Source: Pseudomonadota bacterium
Lineage (GTDB): Bacteria; Pseudomonadota; Gammaproteobacteria; Burkholderiales; Burkholderiaceae_C
Assembly: GCA_020161145.1 (NCBI GenBank)
Contig: JAIUPQ010000008.1
Location: forward strand, 1-64,000
DNA length: 64,000 nt
Direction of reading: 5' to 3'
Shown here: in pieces, positions 8,546 through 16,760 of the stretch
Layout of the letters: each line of letters begins with the position of its first letter
Numbering within the stretch: position 1 is the first letter of the stretch
Position numbers and translations under genes: made by a program
The notes under the pieces: generated by a model
Databases searched by the model: none
Told to the model about the DNA's origin: nothing
Seen by the model: the letters and a program-made list of their open reading frames with translations, nothing else

Positions 8546-8749
8546 TTACAGCCGCGTCACCGGCAGCGTGCCAATGCGCACGCCATCGGCATACAGCTCG
8601 CCATGCTCGAACTCGATGTGGGGCGGCGCCGCGGCAGGGGCGTGGTGCTGGCGGGTCAAGGCCAACGCGATGCGGTGCAAGTGGGCGGCCAACCAGCAGC
8701 GCCAGGGCGCCGGGGCGGGCTGTGTGGACCAGGGCAGGGAGGACGTCAT
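8546..8749 (-). CDS. Small hypothetical protein
   Basis: 67 aa. The N-terminal half is basic and Ala-rich; the C-terminal EFEHGELYADGVRIGTLPV reads as genuine protein rather than shadow sequence. No family is recognised. It lies between the HDOD gene and another very small minus-strand ORF, both oriented the same way. The ribosome-binding site is weak, so the call is tentative. Confidence 0.45.
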   Translation of the reverse strand: MTSSLPWSTQPAPAPWRCWLAAHLHRIALALTRQHHAPAAAPPHIEFEHGELYADGVRIGTLPVTRL

Positions 8750-8770
8750 GGTGGTATCCCGGTGAGCGAT

Positions 8771-8920
8771 TCAGGGGCCGCTGCGCAAGGCGCGGCGCAG
8801 GTCTTGACGGGCATGCTGGCGCAGTGCCTTGGCGCTGGGGCCGTGGCGGCCGGCGCGGCGTGCCCGCACCAGCGCGACCAGGGGGTTGCGCGGTGAGGTG
8901 GAGGGCAATGTGACCTTCAT
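8771..8920 (-). CDS. Very small basic protein (49 aa)
   Basis: Starts ATG at 8918-8920 and ends TGA at 8771-8773. The product begins MKVTLPSTSPRNPLVALVRA and continues with RRAGRHGPSAKALRQHARQD. It is strongly basic with no membrane segment. I recall similar short RNPLVA..RRAGxH...KALR proteins in Comamonadaceae, but this is from memory and unverified. It could bind nucleic acid; no function is claimed. Confidence 0.45.
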   Translation of the reverse strand: MKVTLPSTSPRNPLVALVRARRAGRHGPSAKALRQHARQDLRRALRSGP

Positions 8921-9093
8921 GAGAAATGTTCCTTATTCATATTGGGCGATGTCAGAGAACCCTATCGGCGCGGGTAGCGACCGTCAGGGGGATTCAATCC
9001 AATTTACCGGAGGCGGTGCTTGGGGCCGCGCAGCGTGGCGGTGTGGCACCGGTCGCGCAATGATAAAGAAAAAACAATCTTGCGCAAGTGCGT

Positions 9094-9663
9094 TTATCGA
9101 GAGTCCGACGCCTTGCGTTTGAGCGGCGCCACACCGCGCTGGCTCTGCAGCCATTCTTCGTGGGGTGTGCTGGATGGCGCCGGCGCTGGCGCGGGCTTGG
9201 CTGCACTTGCGGGGGGGCGCTCGGGTGATGGTGGCGTCAGCACCTCGCCCAGCAGGCCCAGCAGGCGCTCTTTGGCACGCTGGGGATGGCGCCGGTAGTA
9301 GGTCAGCACCAGCCCCACGATGAAGCGCTCGTCATCGTCCTGTGCCACGCTGGGCGCAGGGGCCGCGGCAGTGGGCGCTGGCGACCGGGTGTCGGCGGGT
9401 TCAACGGCATGCGGCAGATCCAGCCAACCGGCCGGCTTGTGGCAGCGCTGCTCGAACTGGCGCGCCAGCCGCTCGCCGATCTGGCGCGAGCGGCTCTTGA
9501 TCTGGCTCCAGTAGCTGGGCTGGATGGCCAGGCGCTCGGCGAACCGCCGCTCCAGCCCGCGCAGCGTGGCGGCGTCGGGGTGTTTGACGGTCTGGCCGAC
9601 GAACTCGTCGAACAGCACCAGCGCGTTGCGGTAGCGGCGGGTGGCGATGTCGTCGCTGCTCAT
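9094..9663 (-). CDS. Putative HTH-type DNA-binding protein
   Basis: 189 aa. The N-terminal ~75 residues (RRFAERLAIQPSYWSQIKSR, then RQIGERLARQFEQ and KPAGWLD) have the layout of phage-repressor-like helix-turn-helix proteins, in which a partial HTH is followed by a GWLD motif. The rest is Pro/Ala-rich with an ERFIVGLVLTYYRRHPQRAKERLLGLLGEV helical block. It is transcribed in the same direction as amn, starting 19 nt after the amn stop, so it is probably co-transcribed. The longer upstream reading is the antisense-like frame of amn and was discarded. Confidence 0.65.
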   Translation of the reverse strand: MSSDDIATRRYRNALVLFDEFVGQTVKHPDAATLRGLERRFAERLAIQPSYWSQIKSRSRQIGERLARQFEQRCHKPAGWLDLPHAVEPADTRSPAPTAAAPAPSVAQDDDERFIVGLVLTYYRRHPQRAKERLLGLLGEVLTPPSPERPPASAAKPAPAPAPSSTPHEEWLQSQRGVAPLKRKASDSR

Positions 9664-9682
9664 CGGATGCGCAGGGGCCGGC

Positions 9683-11107
9683 TCATTGAAAGGCCACCTC
9701 GTCGAAGCTGCGCAGCTTGCGGCTGTGCAGCCGGCCCATGCCCTGGGCGCGCAGCAACTCCAGCGCGCGGATGCCGATGCGCAGGTGCTGATCGACCCGT
9801 GCCCGGTAGAACTGGTCGGCCATGCCGGGCAGCTTGATCTCGCCGTGCAGCGGCTTGTCCGACACGCACAGCAGCGTGCCATAGGGCACCCGAAAGCGAA
9901 AACCGTTGGCGGCGATGGCGGCGCTTTCCATGTCGGCCGCCACGGCGCGGCTCTGGCTGTAGCGGCGTTCGGGGCCGGGGTGGGGTTGCAACTCCCAGTT
10001 GCGGTTGTCGGTGGAAGCCACGGTGCCGGTGCGCAGCACGCGCTTGAGCTCCCAGCCAGTGAGCTGGGTCACGTCGGCCACCGCCGTCTCCAGCGCCTGC
10101 TGGATCTCGGCCAGCGCGGGGATGGGCACCCAGGGTGGCAGGTCTTCGTCCAGCACATGGTCTTCGCGCACATAGCCGTGGGCCAGCACGTAGTCGCCCA
10201 GTTGCTGGCTGTTGCGCAGGCCCGCACAGTGGCCCAGCATCAGCCAGGCGTGCGGGCGCAGCACGGCGACGTGGTCGGTGATGGTCTTGGCATTGGCCGG
10301 GCCCACGCCGATGTTGACCATGGTGATGCCGCTGTGTGCCGGCCCCACCAGGTGGTAGGCCGGCATCTGCGGCAGGCGCGTGCCGCTGGGCTCCACAAAG
10401 GCGCTGTAGCCGCTGCCGGGGTCGGCGGCCAGCGCCCGGCCCAGGCGCTGGAACTCGTCGATGTAGAACTGGTAGTTGGTGAACAGCACGAAGTTCTGGA
10501 ACTGCTCGGGCGCGGTGCCGGTGTAGTGGCGCAGCCGGTGCAGCGAGTAGTCCACCCGCGCGGCGGTGAACAAGGCCAGCGGGCGCGCGGCGCCGGGCGG
10601 CGTCTCGTGCGTGCCGTTGGCGATGCCGTCGTCCATGGCGGCCAGGTCGGGCAGGTCGAACCAGTCGCGCAGGCGGGCACGCAGCGCGGCATCCAGCGAA
10701 CCTTCCAGATGGTCGTCGTCGCGCAGCGCGAAATGCACGGCAATGGGCTCGCGCGAGAGGCCGATCTCCAGCGGCTGGCCATGGTTGGCCAGCAGCAGCG
10801 AGAGCTGCTCGCGCAGGTAGTCGGCAAACAGCGCCGGGCGCGTGACCGAGGTCTCGTAGCGGCCCGGTCCGGCGACGAAGCCAAAGGCCAGGCGCGAATC
10901 CACCTGGCGCAGCACGGTGTCGGTGGTGAGCCGCACGCTGGGGTAGTAGGCGCGCAGGCGGGTGGTCGGTGTGGCGCCGGCCAGGCAGGCCTGCAACTGG
11001 CTGCGCAGCCAGGCCGTCTGCTCGTCGTACAGCGCCGTCAGTTGGGCCAGCGCGGCGTCGGCATCGGCAAAAGCCAGGCGGGCGGGGTGGGGGGCAGCGG
11101 TCTGCAT
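9683..11107 (-). CDS. amn: AMP nucleosidase
   Basis: 474 aa, close to the E. coli enzyme (484 aa). It hydrolyses AMP to adenine and ribose 5-phosphate in purine balance. Recognisable features are an N-terminal AMN domain, the nucleoside-phosphorylase-like part (VNIGVGPANAKTITDHVAVL, LMLGHCAGLRN), VAADMESAAIAANG with the ribose-binding Met-Glu, and the typical C-terminus LHSRKLRSFDEVAFQ. It is cytoplasmic and followed by the HTH-like gene. Confidence 0.95.
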   Translation of the reverse strand: MQTAAPHPARLAFADADAALAQLTALYDEQTAWLRSQLQACLAGATPTTRLRAYYPSVRLTTDTVLRQVDSRLAFGFVAGPGRYETSVTRPALFADYLREQLSLLLANHGQPLEIGLSREPIAVHFALRDDDHLEGSLDAALRARLRDWFDLPDLAAMDDGIANGTHETPPGAARPLALFTAARVDYSLHRLRHYTGTAPEQFQNFVLFTNYQFYIDEFQRLGRALAADPGSGYSAFVEPSGTRLPQMPAYHLVGPAHSGITMVNIGVGPANAKTITDHVAVLRPHAWLMLGHCAGLRNSQQLGDYVLAHGYVREDHVLDEDLPPWVPIPALAEIQQALETAVADVTQLTGWELKRVLRTGTVASTDNRNWELQPHPGPERRYSQSRAVAADMESAAIAANGFRFRVPYGTLLCVSDKPLHGEIKLPGMADQFYRARVDQHLRIGIRALELLRAQGMGRLHSRKLRSFDEVAFQ

Positions 11108-11184
11108 GAGGGGCCATTGTCCCTTGTCAACAGCCAGGCAGGGCGCGGCGTTGTCAGCCCATCCAAGCTGAGGAGCCCCTCCTG

Positions 11185-11763
11185 ATGAACACCTTGACCC
11201 GTCTCACGCTGGCCGCTGCTGCCGTCCTGCCCATGGCCGTTGCGATGGCCCAGTCGGCGACCACGGAGCCCGCCAACGCCAACAATGCGGTGCGCCACCG
11301 CGCCAAGCAGCTGGAGTTGCTGGACGCCAACAAAGATGGTCGCCTGAGCCGTGCCGAGGTGCAGCCGCGCGGCGGCCTGACCCAATCGTTTGATGCGATC
11401 GACACCGATCGCGACGGCTATCTGGAGCGCGACGAGTTGCGGCAGTGGGCCCAGACTCAGCCGGCGACGCATCCGCGCGGCAACAACCCCAACCCGAACT
11501 CCAAACACGAAGGCAAGTTTTTCGGCAAGCACGATCTGAATCACGATGGCGTCCTCACGGCCGACGAGGCCGCCAAATCGAAGCGGGGCGGCGAGATGTT
11601 CTCGCAGGCCGATGCCAATGGCGATGGCAAGGTGACCAAGAAAGAGGCCCATGCCTTGCGCAAGGCGCACCAGGCGGCGCCCAAGCGTCCCCCGGCGCCC
11701 AAGGAGCGGGCACCGGCCCAGACCGTTCAGCCGCTGGCGCCCTCGACCGATCCCAACCCTTGA
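11185..11763 (+). CDS. Exported EF-hand (calcium-binding) protein
   Basis: 192 aa. There is a Sec-type signal peptide (TLAAAAVLPMAVAMA, cleavage likely before QSATTEP). Four EF-hand loops are visible in two pairs: DANKDGRLSRAE, DTDRDGYLERDE, DLNHDGVLTADE and DANGDGKVTKKE. The tail is Pro/Ala-rich. It is likely a periplasmic Ca2+-binding or buffering protein. A GGAG-like ribosome-binding site precedes the ATG and a strong terminator follows, so it is a single-gene unit. Confidence 0.88.
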   Translation: MNTLTRLTLAAAAVLPMAVAMAQSATTEPANANNAVRHRAKQLELLDANKDGRLSRAEVQPRGGLTQSFDAIDTDRDGYLERDELRQWAQTQPATHPRGNNPNPNSKHEGKFFGKHDLNHDGVLTADEAAKSKRGGEMFSQADANGDGKVTKKEAHALRKAHQAAPKRPPAPKERAPAQTVQPLAPSTDPNP

Positions 11764-11777
11764 TCGACCCCATTCCC

Positions 11778-11814
11778 ACACCGCCGACCGGTAGCCGGTC
11801 GGCGGTGTTTTTTT
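11778..11814 (+). terminator. Rho-independent terminator after the EF-hand gene
   Basis: A 14-bp perfect stem (ACACCGCCGACCGG / CCGGTCGGCGGTGT) with a 3-nt loop TAG, followed by a T7 run. It is located 15 nt after the EF-hand stop and just before the SDR start at 11826. Confidence 0.95.
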
Positions 11815-11825
11815 ATGATGCGGGG

Positions 11826-12734
11826 ATGAACACCTTTCAAGACAAGACGGCGGTGCTGACGGGCGCCGCATCCGGTTTCGGCCTGGAACTGGCGCGGCTG
11901 GCCGCGGCGCAGGGCATGAGGCTGATGCTGGTGGACATCCGTGACGAGCCGCTGCAAGCCGTGGCGGCCGAGTTGCGTGCGCAGGGCGCGCAAGTGGCCA
12001 CGCGCTGTATGGACGTGGCCAGCGCGGCCGAGACCGAGGCCTTGGCCGACGAGACCGAGCGCCGCTTCGGCCCCGTGCACCTGCTGTTCAACAACGCCGG
12101 CGTGGCCTTTGGCGGCCTGCTGTGGGAGCACACCGAGCGCGATTGGGACTGGGTGATGGGGGCCAATCTGCTGTCCATCGCCCACGCCATCCGCGCGTTC
12201 GTGCCACGCATGCTGGCGGCGGCCCGTGCCGATGCGGCCTACGAGGCGCACGTGGTCAACACCGCCTCGATGGCGGGGCTGCTGGTGACGCCCAACCTGG
12301 GCGCCTACACGGTGAGCAAGCATGCGGCCGTGGCCATCAGCGAGCAGCTTTACCACGACCTGCTGCTGGTGACGCGCCAGGTGCATGCGGCGGTGCTGTG
12401 CCCCTACTTCGTGCCCACCGGCATTTACGACAGCGAGCGCTACCGTCCCGCTGCCATGCAGCGCGAAGAGGCCACCACCACCAGCCAGCAACTGGCCTAT
12501 GCGGCGGGCGAGAAAGCGGTGCTGGGCGGCCTGGTGCCGGCCACCGAGGTGGCGCAGATGGTGCTGGACGGCGTGCGCGAGCAGCGCTTCTGGATCTACA
12601 CCCACCCGCGTGCGATGCGGCCGGTGCGCCAGCGCATGGAGTCCATGCTGGCGGCCACCAACCCGCGCGACAGCATGGCGTCGCGGCCCAGCGCCACGGC
12701 GGCCTGGCGCGAGGCCCTGGGCGTCAAGTTGTAG
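11826..12734 (+). CDS. Short-chain dehydrogenase/reductase (SDR)
   Basis: 302 aa. Classical SDR: nucleotide motif TGAASGFG near the N-terminus, NNAG (in LLFNNAGVAFGG), catalytic Ser in NTASMAG, and YTVSK with Tyr and Lys. The C-terminal extension after VPTGIYDSERY is longer than in minimal SDRs. It is an NAD(P)-dependent oxidoreductase of unknown substrate. It is monocistronic and convergent with the response-regulator gene, 4 bp apart. Confidence 0.9.
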   Translation: MNTFQDKTAVLTGAASGFGLELARLAAAQGMRLMLVDIRDEPLQAVAAELRAQGAQVATRCMDVASAAETEALADETERRFGPVHLLFNNAGVAFGGLLWEHTERDWDWVMGANLLSIAHAIRAFVPRMLAAARADAAYEAHVVNTASMAGLLVTPNLGAYTVSKHAAVAISEQLYHDLLLVTRQVHAAVLCPYFVPTGIYDSERYRPAAMQREEATTTSQQLAYAAGEKAVLGGLVPATEVAQMVLDGVREQRFWIYTHPRAMRPVRQRMESMLAATNPRDSMASRPSATAAWREALGVKL

Positions 12735-12738
12735 AGGC

Positions 12739-13389
12739 CTACAGCCGCCAGTCCAGCAGACCGGCTTCGGCGGCCAGCCGCACCAGCTGGATGTCGGATT
12801 GCACGCCCAACTGGGCCCGCACCAGCGACAGCCGGTTGGCAATCGTCTTGGCGCTCAGGTGCAAGCTCTCGCCGATGCGCTCAAGCGGCGTGCCCAGCAC
12901 CAGTTGGCGCACGATTTCAAAATCGCGCGGGGCCAGTGCCTGGAAGGCCGCCCGGCTGTCCGGTTGGGTGTGCGCCAGCCGCTGAGCCAGCCCGTCGGCC
13001 ACATAGCGCTGCCCCCGGGCCACGGCCAGCACGGCCTCGCGCAGCACCTGGGGCGGGCTGTCCTTGCCAATGGCGCCCAGCACGCCCACGTCCAGTGCGT
13101 GCTGGATGAACACCGGTTCGGCCAGCATCGAGCACACCAGAATGCGGGCCCCAGGGCTGGCGTTGAGGATGCGCTGGCTGGCCGCAATGCCGCTGCCGGC
13201 GCCCAGCATGATGTCCATGACCACCACATGGGGTCGGGTGCGCTGCCAGGCGTGGTAGGCGCCGTCGGCGGTGTCGGCCTCGGCCACCACGATCACGCCG
13301 GGCGTCTGTTCCAGAAAGGCGCGGTAGCCGCTGCGCACCACGGCATGGTCGTCGACCAGCAGCACGCGGATGGGGTCGTCAATGGGCAT
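12739..13389 (-). CDS. LuxR/NarL-family response regulator
   Basis: 216 aa. Receiver domain: RVLLVDDHAVVR with the acidic pair, phosphoacceptor Asp in VVVMDIML, Lys in GAIGKDSP. The C-terminal LuxR-type HTH is LAPRDFEIVRQLVLGTPLERIGESLHLSAKTIANRL-like, with the usual four-helix layout. The start is the ATG within the 3' end of the histidine-kinase gene (11-nt overlap), so the pair is coupled. The target genes are unknown. Confidence 0.92.
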   Translation of the reverse strand: MPIDDPIRVLLVDDHAVVRSGYRAFLEQTPGVIVVAEADTADGAYHAWQRTRPHVVVMDIMLGAGSGIAASQRILNASPGARILVCSMLAEPVFIQHALDVGVLGAIGKDSPPQVLREAVLAVARGQRYVADGLAQRLAHTQPDSRAAFQALAPRDFEIVRQLVLGTPLERIGESLHLSAKTIANRLSLVRAQLGVQSDIQLVRLAAEAGLLDWRL

Positions 13390-14593
13390 GGGCCTGGTCC
13401 TCCAGGGGCAGATCGATGTGCACGCGCCAGCCGTCGCCGTCGGGCCCCACGGTACAGCGGCCACCCAGGGCCAGGCAGCGCTCGTGCAACCCCAGTGTGC
13501 CCAGGCCGGCCGATTCGGCGGGCAGCGGCGGCGCCGCTCGGTCGTTGGTGATGACCAGGTGCAAGGTGTGCGGCGCATGGCGCAGGTGCAGCATGATGCG
13601 GCGGCCACCGTGGCGCAGCGCGTTGGTCAGGCACTCCTGCACCAGCCGGTAGACCTGCACGTCCAGCAGCGGCCCCAGGTCTTGCCAAGGGCCTTCCAGG
13701 CGCAACTGCACGTCGGCCTGCACGTTCAGCGTGGCCGGGGTGACCCGCGCCAACTGGGTCAGCGCGCCCTTCAGGCCCAAGGTTTGCAGGGCGGGCGGAT
13801 GCAGTCCCGTCAGGATGCGCCGCAGCGTGCCCAGCACCTGGGCCAGATGGGCGGCCAGCGTGGCCAGCGGTGCGGCCAGATCGGCGGTGTCGGGGCGTTG
13901 CGCACATTGCTGCTGCAAAGTGGCCGTCAGCGGTTGCAAGGCCACCAGGTAGGGGCTGACCTCGTCGTGCAGGTCGTGCGCCAGGCGGCGGCGGGCCTGG
14001 TCGTCCAGATCGAGCAGCTTGCGCAGCAAGGCCTGGCGCTGCGCCTCGGCCTGGTCCAGCGCGCCGGCCATGCGGTTGAAGAGCAGCAAGGTGGCCAGAC
14101 CCAGCAAGGCCAGTGCCGCCATCAGCGCCAGGCTGCGGGTGTAGTCGGCCCACAGCTCGGCCATCTCGTCGGCCGGGGCCGGGCGCACCATGAAGTAGCC
14201 GATCAGGGCGCCGTCCGGTGCGTGCACGTCCTGCCGGGTGGCGGGTGGCGTGGCCGGGGTCGGCAGCCAGCGCGGCGGCTGCGGGTGCACGGTGGGCGCC
14301 TCTGCCAGGCGCGTGCCGTCGGGCGCATGCAACGTCACCGAGACGTGGCGGATATCGGCCAGTTGGCCCATCAGCGCGCGCAACTCGCGCGCATCGCTGG
14401 CACGCTGCGGCAGCAAGGCCGCGATCCAGGGCAGGGCGGCAGCGGTTTCGGTGTCGGCGCGGCTGCGGGCTTCGCCCAGCAGCATCGCGCTGTAGAGGGT
14501 GACGAAGGCCACCATCAGCACCGCCAGCACCGTCAGCAGCGCCGCGCGCTGGCGCGGCCGGGTGGGGGTGAGGGTGGCAGTGCGGGCAGTCAT
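13379..14593 (-). CDS. NarL-type sensor histidine kinase (HisKA_3)
   Basis: 404 aa. An N-terminal membrane helix (about 17-39), a periplasmic domain, a second helix (about 180-200), then the HisKA_3 H-box RRRLAHDLHDEVSP and a HATPase domain (QECLTNALRHGG N-box, GLGTLGLHER G-box). The soluble sensor part recalls MoxY/LapD-like N-terminal domains, but no ligand can be assigned. It phosphorylates the adjacent response regulator. The pair is bounded by the SDR on one side and a small exported protein on the other. Confidence 0.92.
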   Translation of the reverse strand: MTARTATLTPTRPRQRAALLTVLAVLMVAFVTLYSAMLLGEARSRADTETAAALPWIAALLPQRASDARELRALMGQLADIRHVSVTLHAPDGTRLAEAPTVHPQPPRWLPTPATPPATRQDVHAPDGALIGYFMVRPAPADEMAELWADYTRSLALMAALALLGLATLLLFNRMAGALDQAEAQRQALLRKLLDLDDQARRRLAHDLHDEVSPYLVALQPLTATLQQQCAQRPDTADLAAPLATLAAHLAQVLGTLRRILTGLHPPALQTLGLKGALTQLARVTPATLNVQADVQLRLEGPWQDLGPLLDVQVYRLVQECLTNALRHGGRRIMLHLRHAPHTLHLVITNDRAAPPLPAESAGLGTLGLHERCLALGGRCTVGPDGDGWRVHIDLPLEDQAHAH

Positions 14594-14606
14594 GCCCGCA
14601 TTGTCA

Positions 14607-14792
14607 TCAAGCCCTGGTGGAGATGGCGGTGGCCGGGGTCTGGGCCATCAGGGCGTTGGCATCGGTGGCGCCCTGGGCGGCCAGGGTGTCGATGCCGGCC
14701 AGGGTCAGGCCGGCCGCCATCAAGGCCAGGCCGAACAGGGCGCTGCGCAGGGCGGTGGAGGCGACGAAGGGGGCGTTGGCGGTGGTGTTCAT
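14607..14792 (-). CDS. Small single-pass membrane or exported protein
   Basis: 61 aa, MNTTANAPFVAST followed by one hydrophobic segment (ALRSALFGLALMAAGLTLAG) and a polar Ala/Thr tail. It lies 13 nt upstream of the histidine-kinase start on the same strand. A ribosome-binding-like AGGAACC precedes the ATG. No family is recognised; it could be a small accessory of the kinase. Confidence 0.6.
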   Translation of the reverse strand: MNTTANAPFVASTALRSALFGLALMAAGLTLAGIDTLAAQGATDANALMAQTPATAISTRA

Positions 14793-14905
14793 GGCAGGTT
14801 CCTTGGTGCGGGTCAGGCGGTGAAGCGATGACTGCACTTTAGGAATCCGTGACCCGCGCCACCAGCGTCTTGCGACGAACACGCGGCCTGGCCGCATGAG
14901 CGGCG

Positions 14906-16429
14906 TCAGCGCAGGAACAGCCGGTAGGCGGGGTTGCGCGTTTCTTCCACGCAGGGGTAGTTCAGGCGGCTCAAAAACGCCTTGAACGCGGCGCGGTCGC
15001 GCGTGGGCACCTGCATGCCCACCAGCACGCGGCCATGGTCCATGCCTTGGTGCCGGTAGTGAAAGAGGCTGATGTTCCACTCAGGCGCCATGGCCTCCAG
15101 AAAGCGCATCAGCGCGCCCGGGCGTTCGGGGAAGATGAAGCGATACAGGCGCTCGTCCAGCGCCAGGCTGCTGCGCCCGCCCACGAGGTGGCGCACGTGT
15201 TCGCGCGCCAGGTCGTCATGGCTGATGTCCAGCGCACCGAAGCCGGCCTGATGCAGGTGCGCCACCAGCTCGGCCGCTTCCGCAGGGCGCTTGATGGCGA
15301 TGCCGACAAAGACATGGGCGGCGTCGGTGTCCGAGATGCGGTAGTTGAACTCGGTGACGCTGCGCGCACCAATGACCGCGCACAGCGCCCGGAAGGCGCC
15401 GCGCCGCTCGGGGATGGTGACGGCCAGCAGCGCCTCGCGCGCCTCGCCCACGCCCACGCGCTCGGCCACCGAGCCCAGGCGGTCGAAGTTCATGTTGGCA
15501 CCGCTGGTCACGGCCACCAGCGTCTGCCCGGCCGGCGTGCGGCGGCGCGCGGCATAGGCCTTGAGGCCGGCCAGCGCCAGCGCGCCCGAGGGCTCGACGA
15601 TGCCGCGCGTGTCCTGGAAGATGTCTTTGATGGCGGCGCAGACGGCGTCGGTGTCCACGAGGATGATCTCGTCCACCAGCATGCGCGCCAGCCGGAAGGT
15701 CTCGCGCCCCACTTGCTTGACGGCCGTGCCGTCGGCAAACAGGCCCACGTCGGCCAGGGCGACGCGCCGGCCCGCCTTGAGCGAGTCGGCCATGGCGTGC
15801 GAATCTTCAGATTGCACGCCAATGACCTTGACCTCGGGCCGCACGCTCTTGATGTAGGCCGCCACCCCGGCAATCAGCCCACCGCCGCCGATGGGCACGA
15901 ACACCGCATGCAACGGCCCCTGCTGCTGGCGCAGCACCTCCATGGCGATGGTGCCCTGGCCGGCGATCACCAGCGGGTCGTCGAACGGGTGGACAAAGGT
16001 CAGGCCCTGCGCCGCCTGCAGGGTCAGCGCATGGGCGTAGGCGTCCGAGTAACTGATGCCGTGCAACACCACCTCGCCGCCGCGTGCGGCTACGGCGTCC
16101 ACTTTGACCTGCGGTGTGGTCAGCGGCATCACGATGACGGCCCGGCAACCCAGCTTCTGCGCCGCCAGCGCCACGCCCTGGGCGTGGTTGCCAGCCGAGG
16201 CGCAGATCACGCCGCGTGCGCGCTCGGCCGCGCTCAGATGGGCCATCTTGTTGTAGGCGCCGCGCAGCTTGAAGCTGAACACCGGCTGCAAGTCCTCGCG
16301 CTTGAGCAGCACGGTGTGGCCCAGGCGCTGCGAGAGCGCGTGCGCAGGCTCCAGCGGCGACTCCGTGGCCACGTCGTAGACCTTGGCGTTGAGGATGCGG
16401 CGCAGGTAGTCGGCGGCGGTGCGGGTCAC
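14906..16429 (-). CDS. ilvA: Threonine ammonia-lyase (threonine deaminase), biosynthetic
   Basis: 507 aa from a GTG start, matching the E. coli IlvA length (514). It makes 2-oxobutanoate from L-threonine, the first step to isoleucine. The PLP lysine is in FSFKLRGAYNKM; SAGNHAQG and GGGGLIAG are the PLP-phosphate regions. Two C-terminal ACT-like regulatory domains follow (from about 330 on; TIPERRGAFRALC and RFIFPERPGALMRF), giving isoleucine/valine allostery in the family. The GTG at 16427-16429 has AGAGG six nt upstream; the in-frame ATG at 16534 would put a terminator hairpin inside the gene. Confidence 0.95.
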   Translation of the reverse strand: MTRTAADYLRRILNAKVYDVATESPLEPAHALSQRLGHTVLLKREDLQPVFSFKLRGAYNKMAHLSAAERARGVICASAGNHAQGVALAAQKLGCRAVIVMPLTTPQVKVDAVAARGGEVVLHGISYSDAYAHALTLQAAQGLTFVHPFDDPLVIAGQGTIAMEVLRQQQGPLHAVFVPIGGGGLIAGVAAYIKSVRPEVKVIGVQSEDSHAMADSLKAGRRVALADVGLFADGTAVKQVGRETFRLARMLVDEIILVDTDAVCAAIKDIFQDTRGIVEPSGALALAGLKAYAARRRTPAGQTLVAVTSGANMNFDRLGSVAERVGVGEAREALLAVTIPERRGAFRALCAVIGARSVTEFNYRISDTDAAHVFVGIAIKRPAEAAELVAHLHQAGFGALDISHDDLAREHVRHLVGGRSSLALDERLYRFIFPERPGALMRFLEAMAPEWNISLFHYRHQGMDHGRVLVGMQVPTRDRAAFKAFLSRLNYPCVEETRNPAYRLFLR

Positions 16430-16450
16430 GGCAGGCCTCTGGATGGCGGA

Positions 16451-16534
16451 CAAAAAAAATCCGAGGCCGAGGCCTCGGATGTGAATCCACACGAGGTGGA
16501 GGAGACAACTGTGAGCGGCCCCAGGCCGCCGCAT
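16451..16534 (-). promoter_or_regulatory. Probable transcription attenuator and leader peptide of ilvA
   Basis: On the minus strand a 10-bp perfect stem (ATCCGAGGCC/GGCCTCGGAT, 2-nt loop) at 16459-16480 is followed by eight T, so a terminator ends about 22 nt before the ilvA GTG. Just upstream, an ATG at 16534 opens a reading frame whose codons before the stem spell Leu-Leu-His-Leu-Val-Trp-Ile-His-Ile. A competing hairpin TCCAC/GTGGA lies at about 16486-16500. This geometry fits branched-chain amino-acid attenuation. The frame has no stop before ilvA, which is unusual. The leader's ribosome-binding site is weak. Confidence 0.55.
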
Positions 16535-16760
16535 TGCAGCCAGTGTACTGCGCCGCCTGCGATCGCGCCAAAGGATTGCTGCATTGCAACAACGTTGCGT
16601 TAATTGTGGTAACGGGGCAACGTTTGTGCGTCAATTGGCGTCGCAGTTTTGCCACGAGGGTGCAGGTCTGTTGCAATAGGTTCCTTCAAAGAAGCCGGCA
16701 TTGATCGGCTGGCGCACGGATGGCGCATCGGACGCGTGGTTCAACCAAGGAGATACAGGA

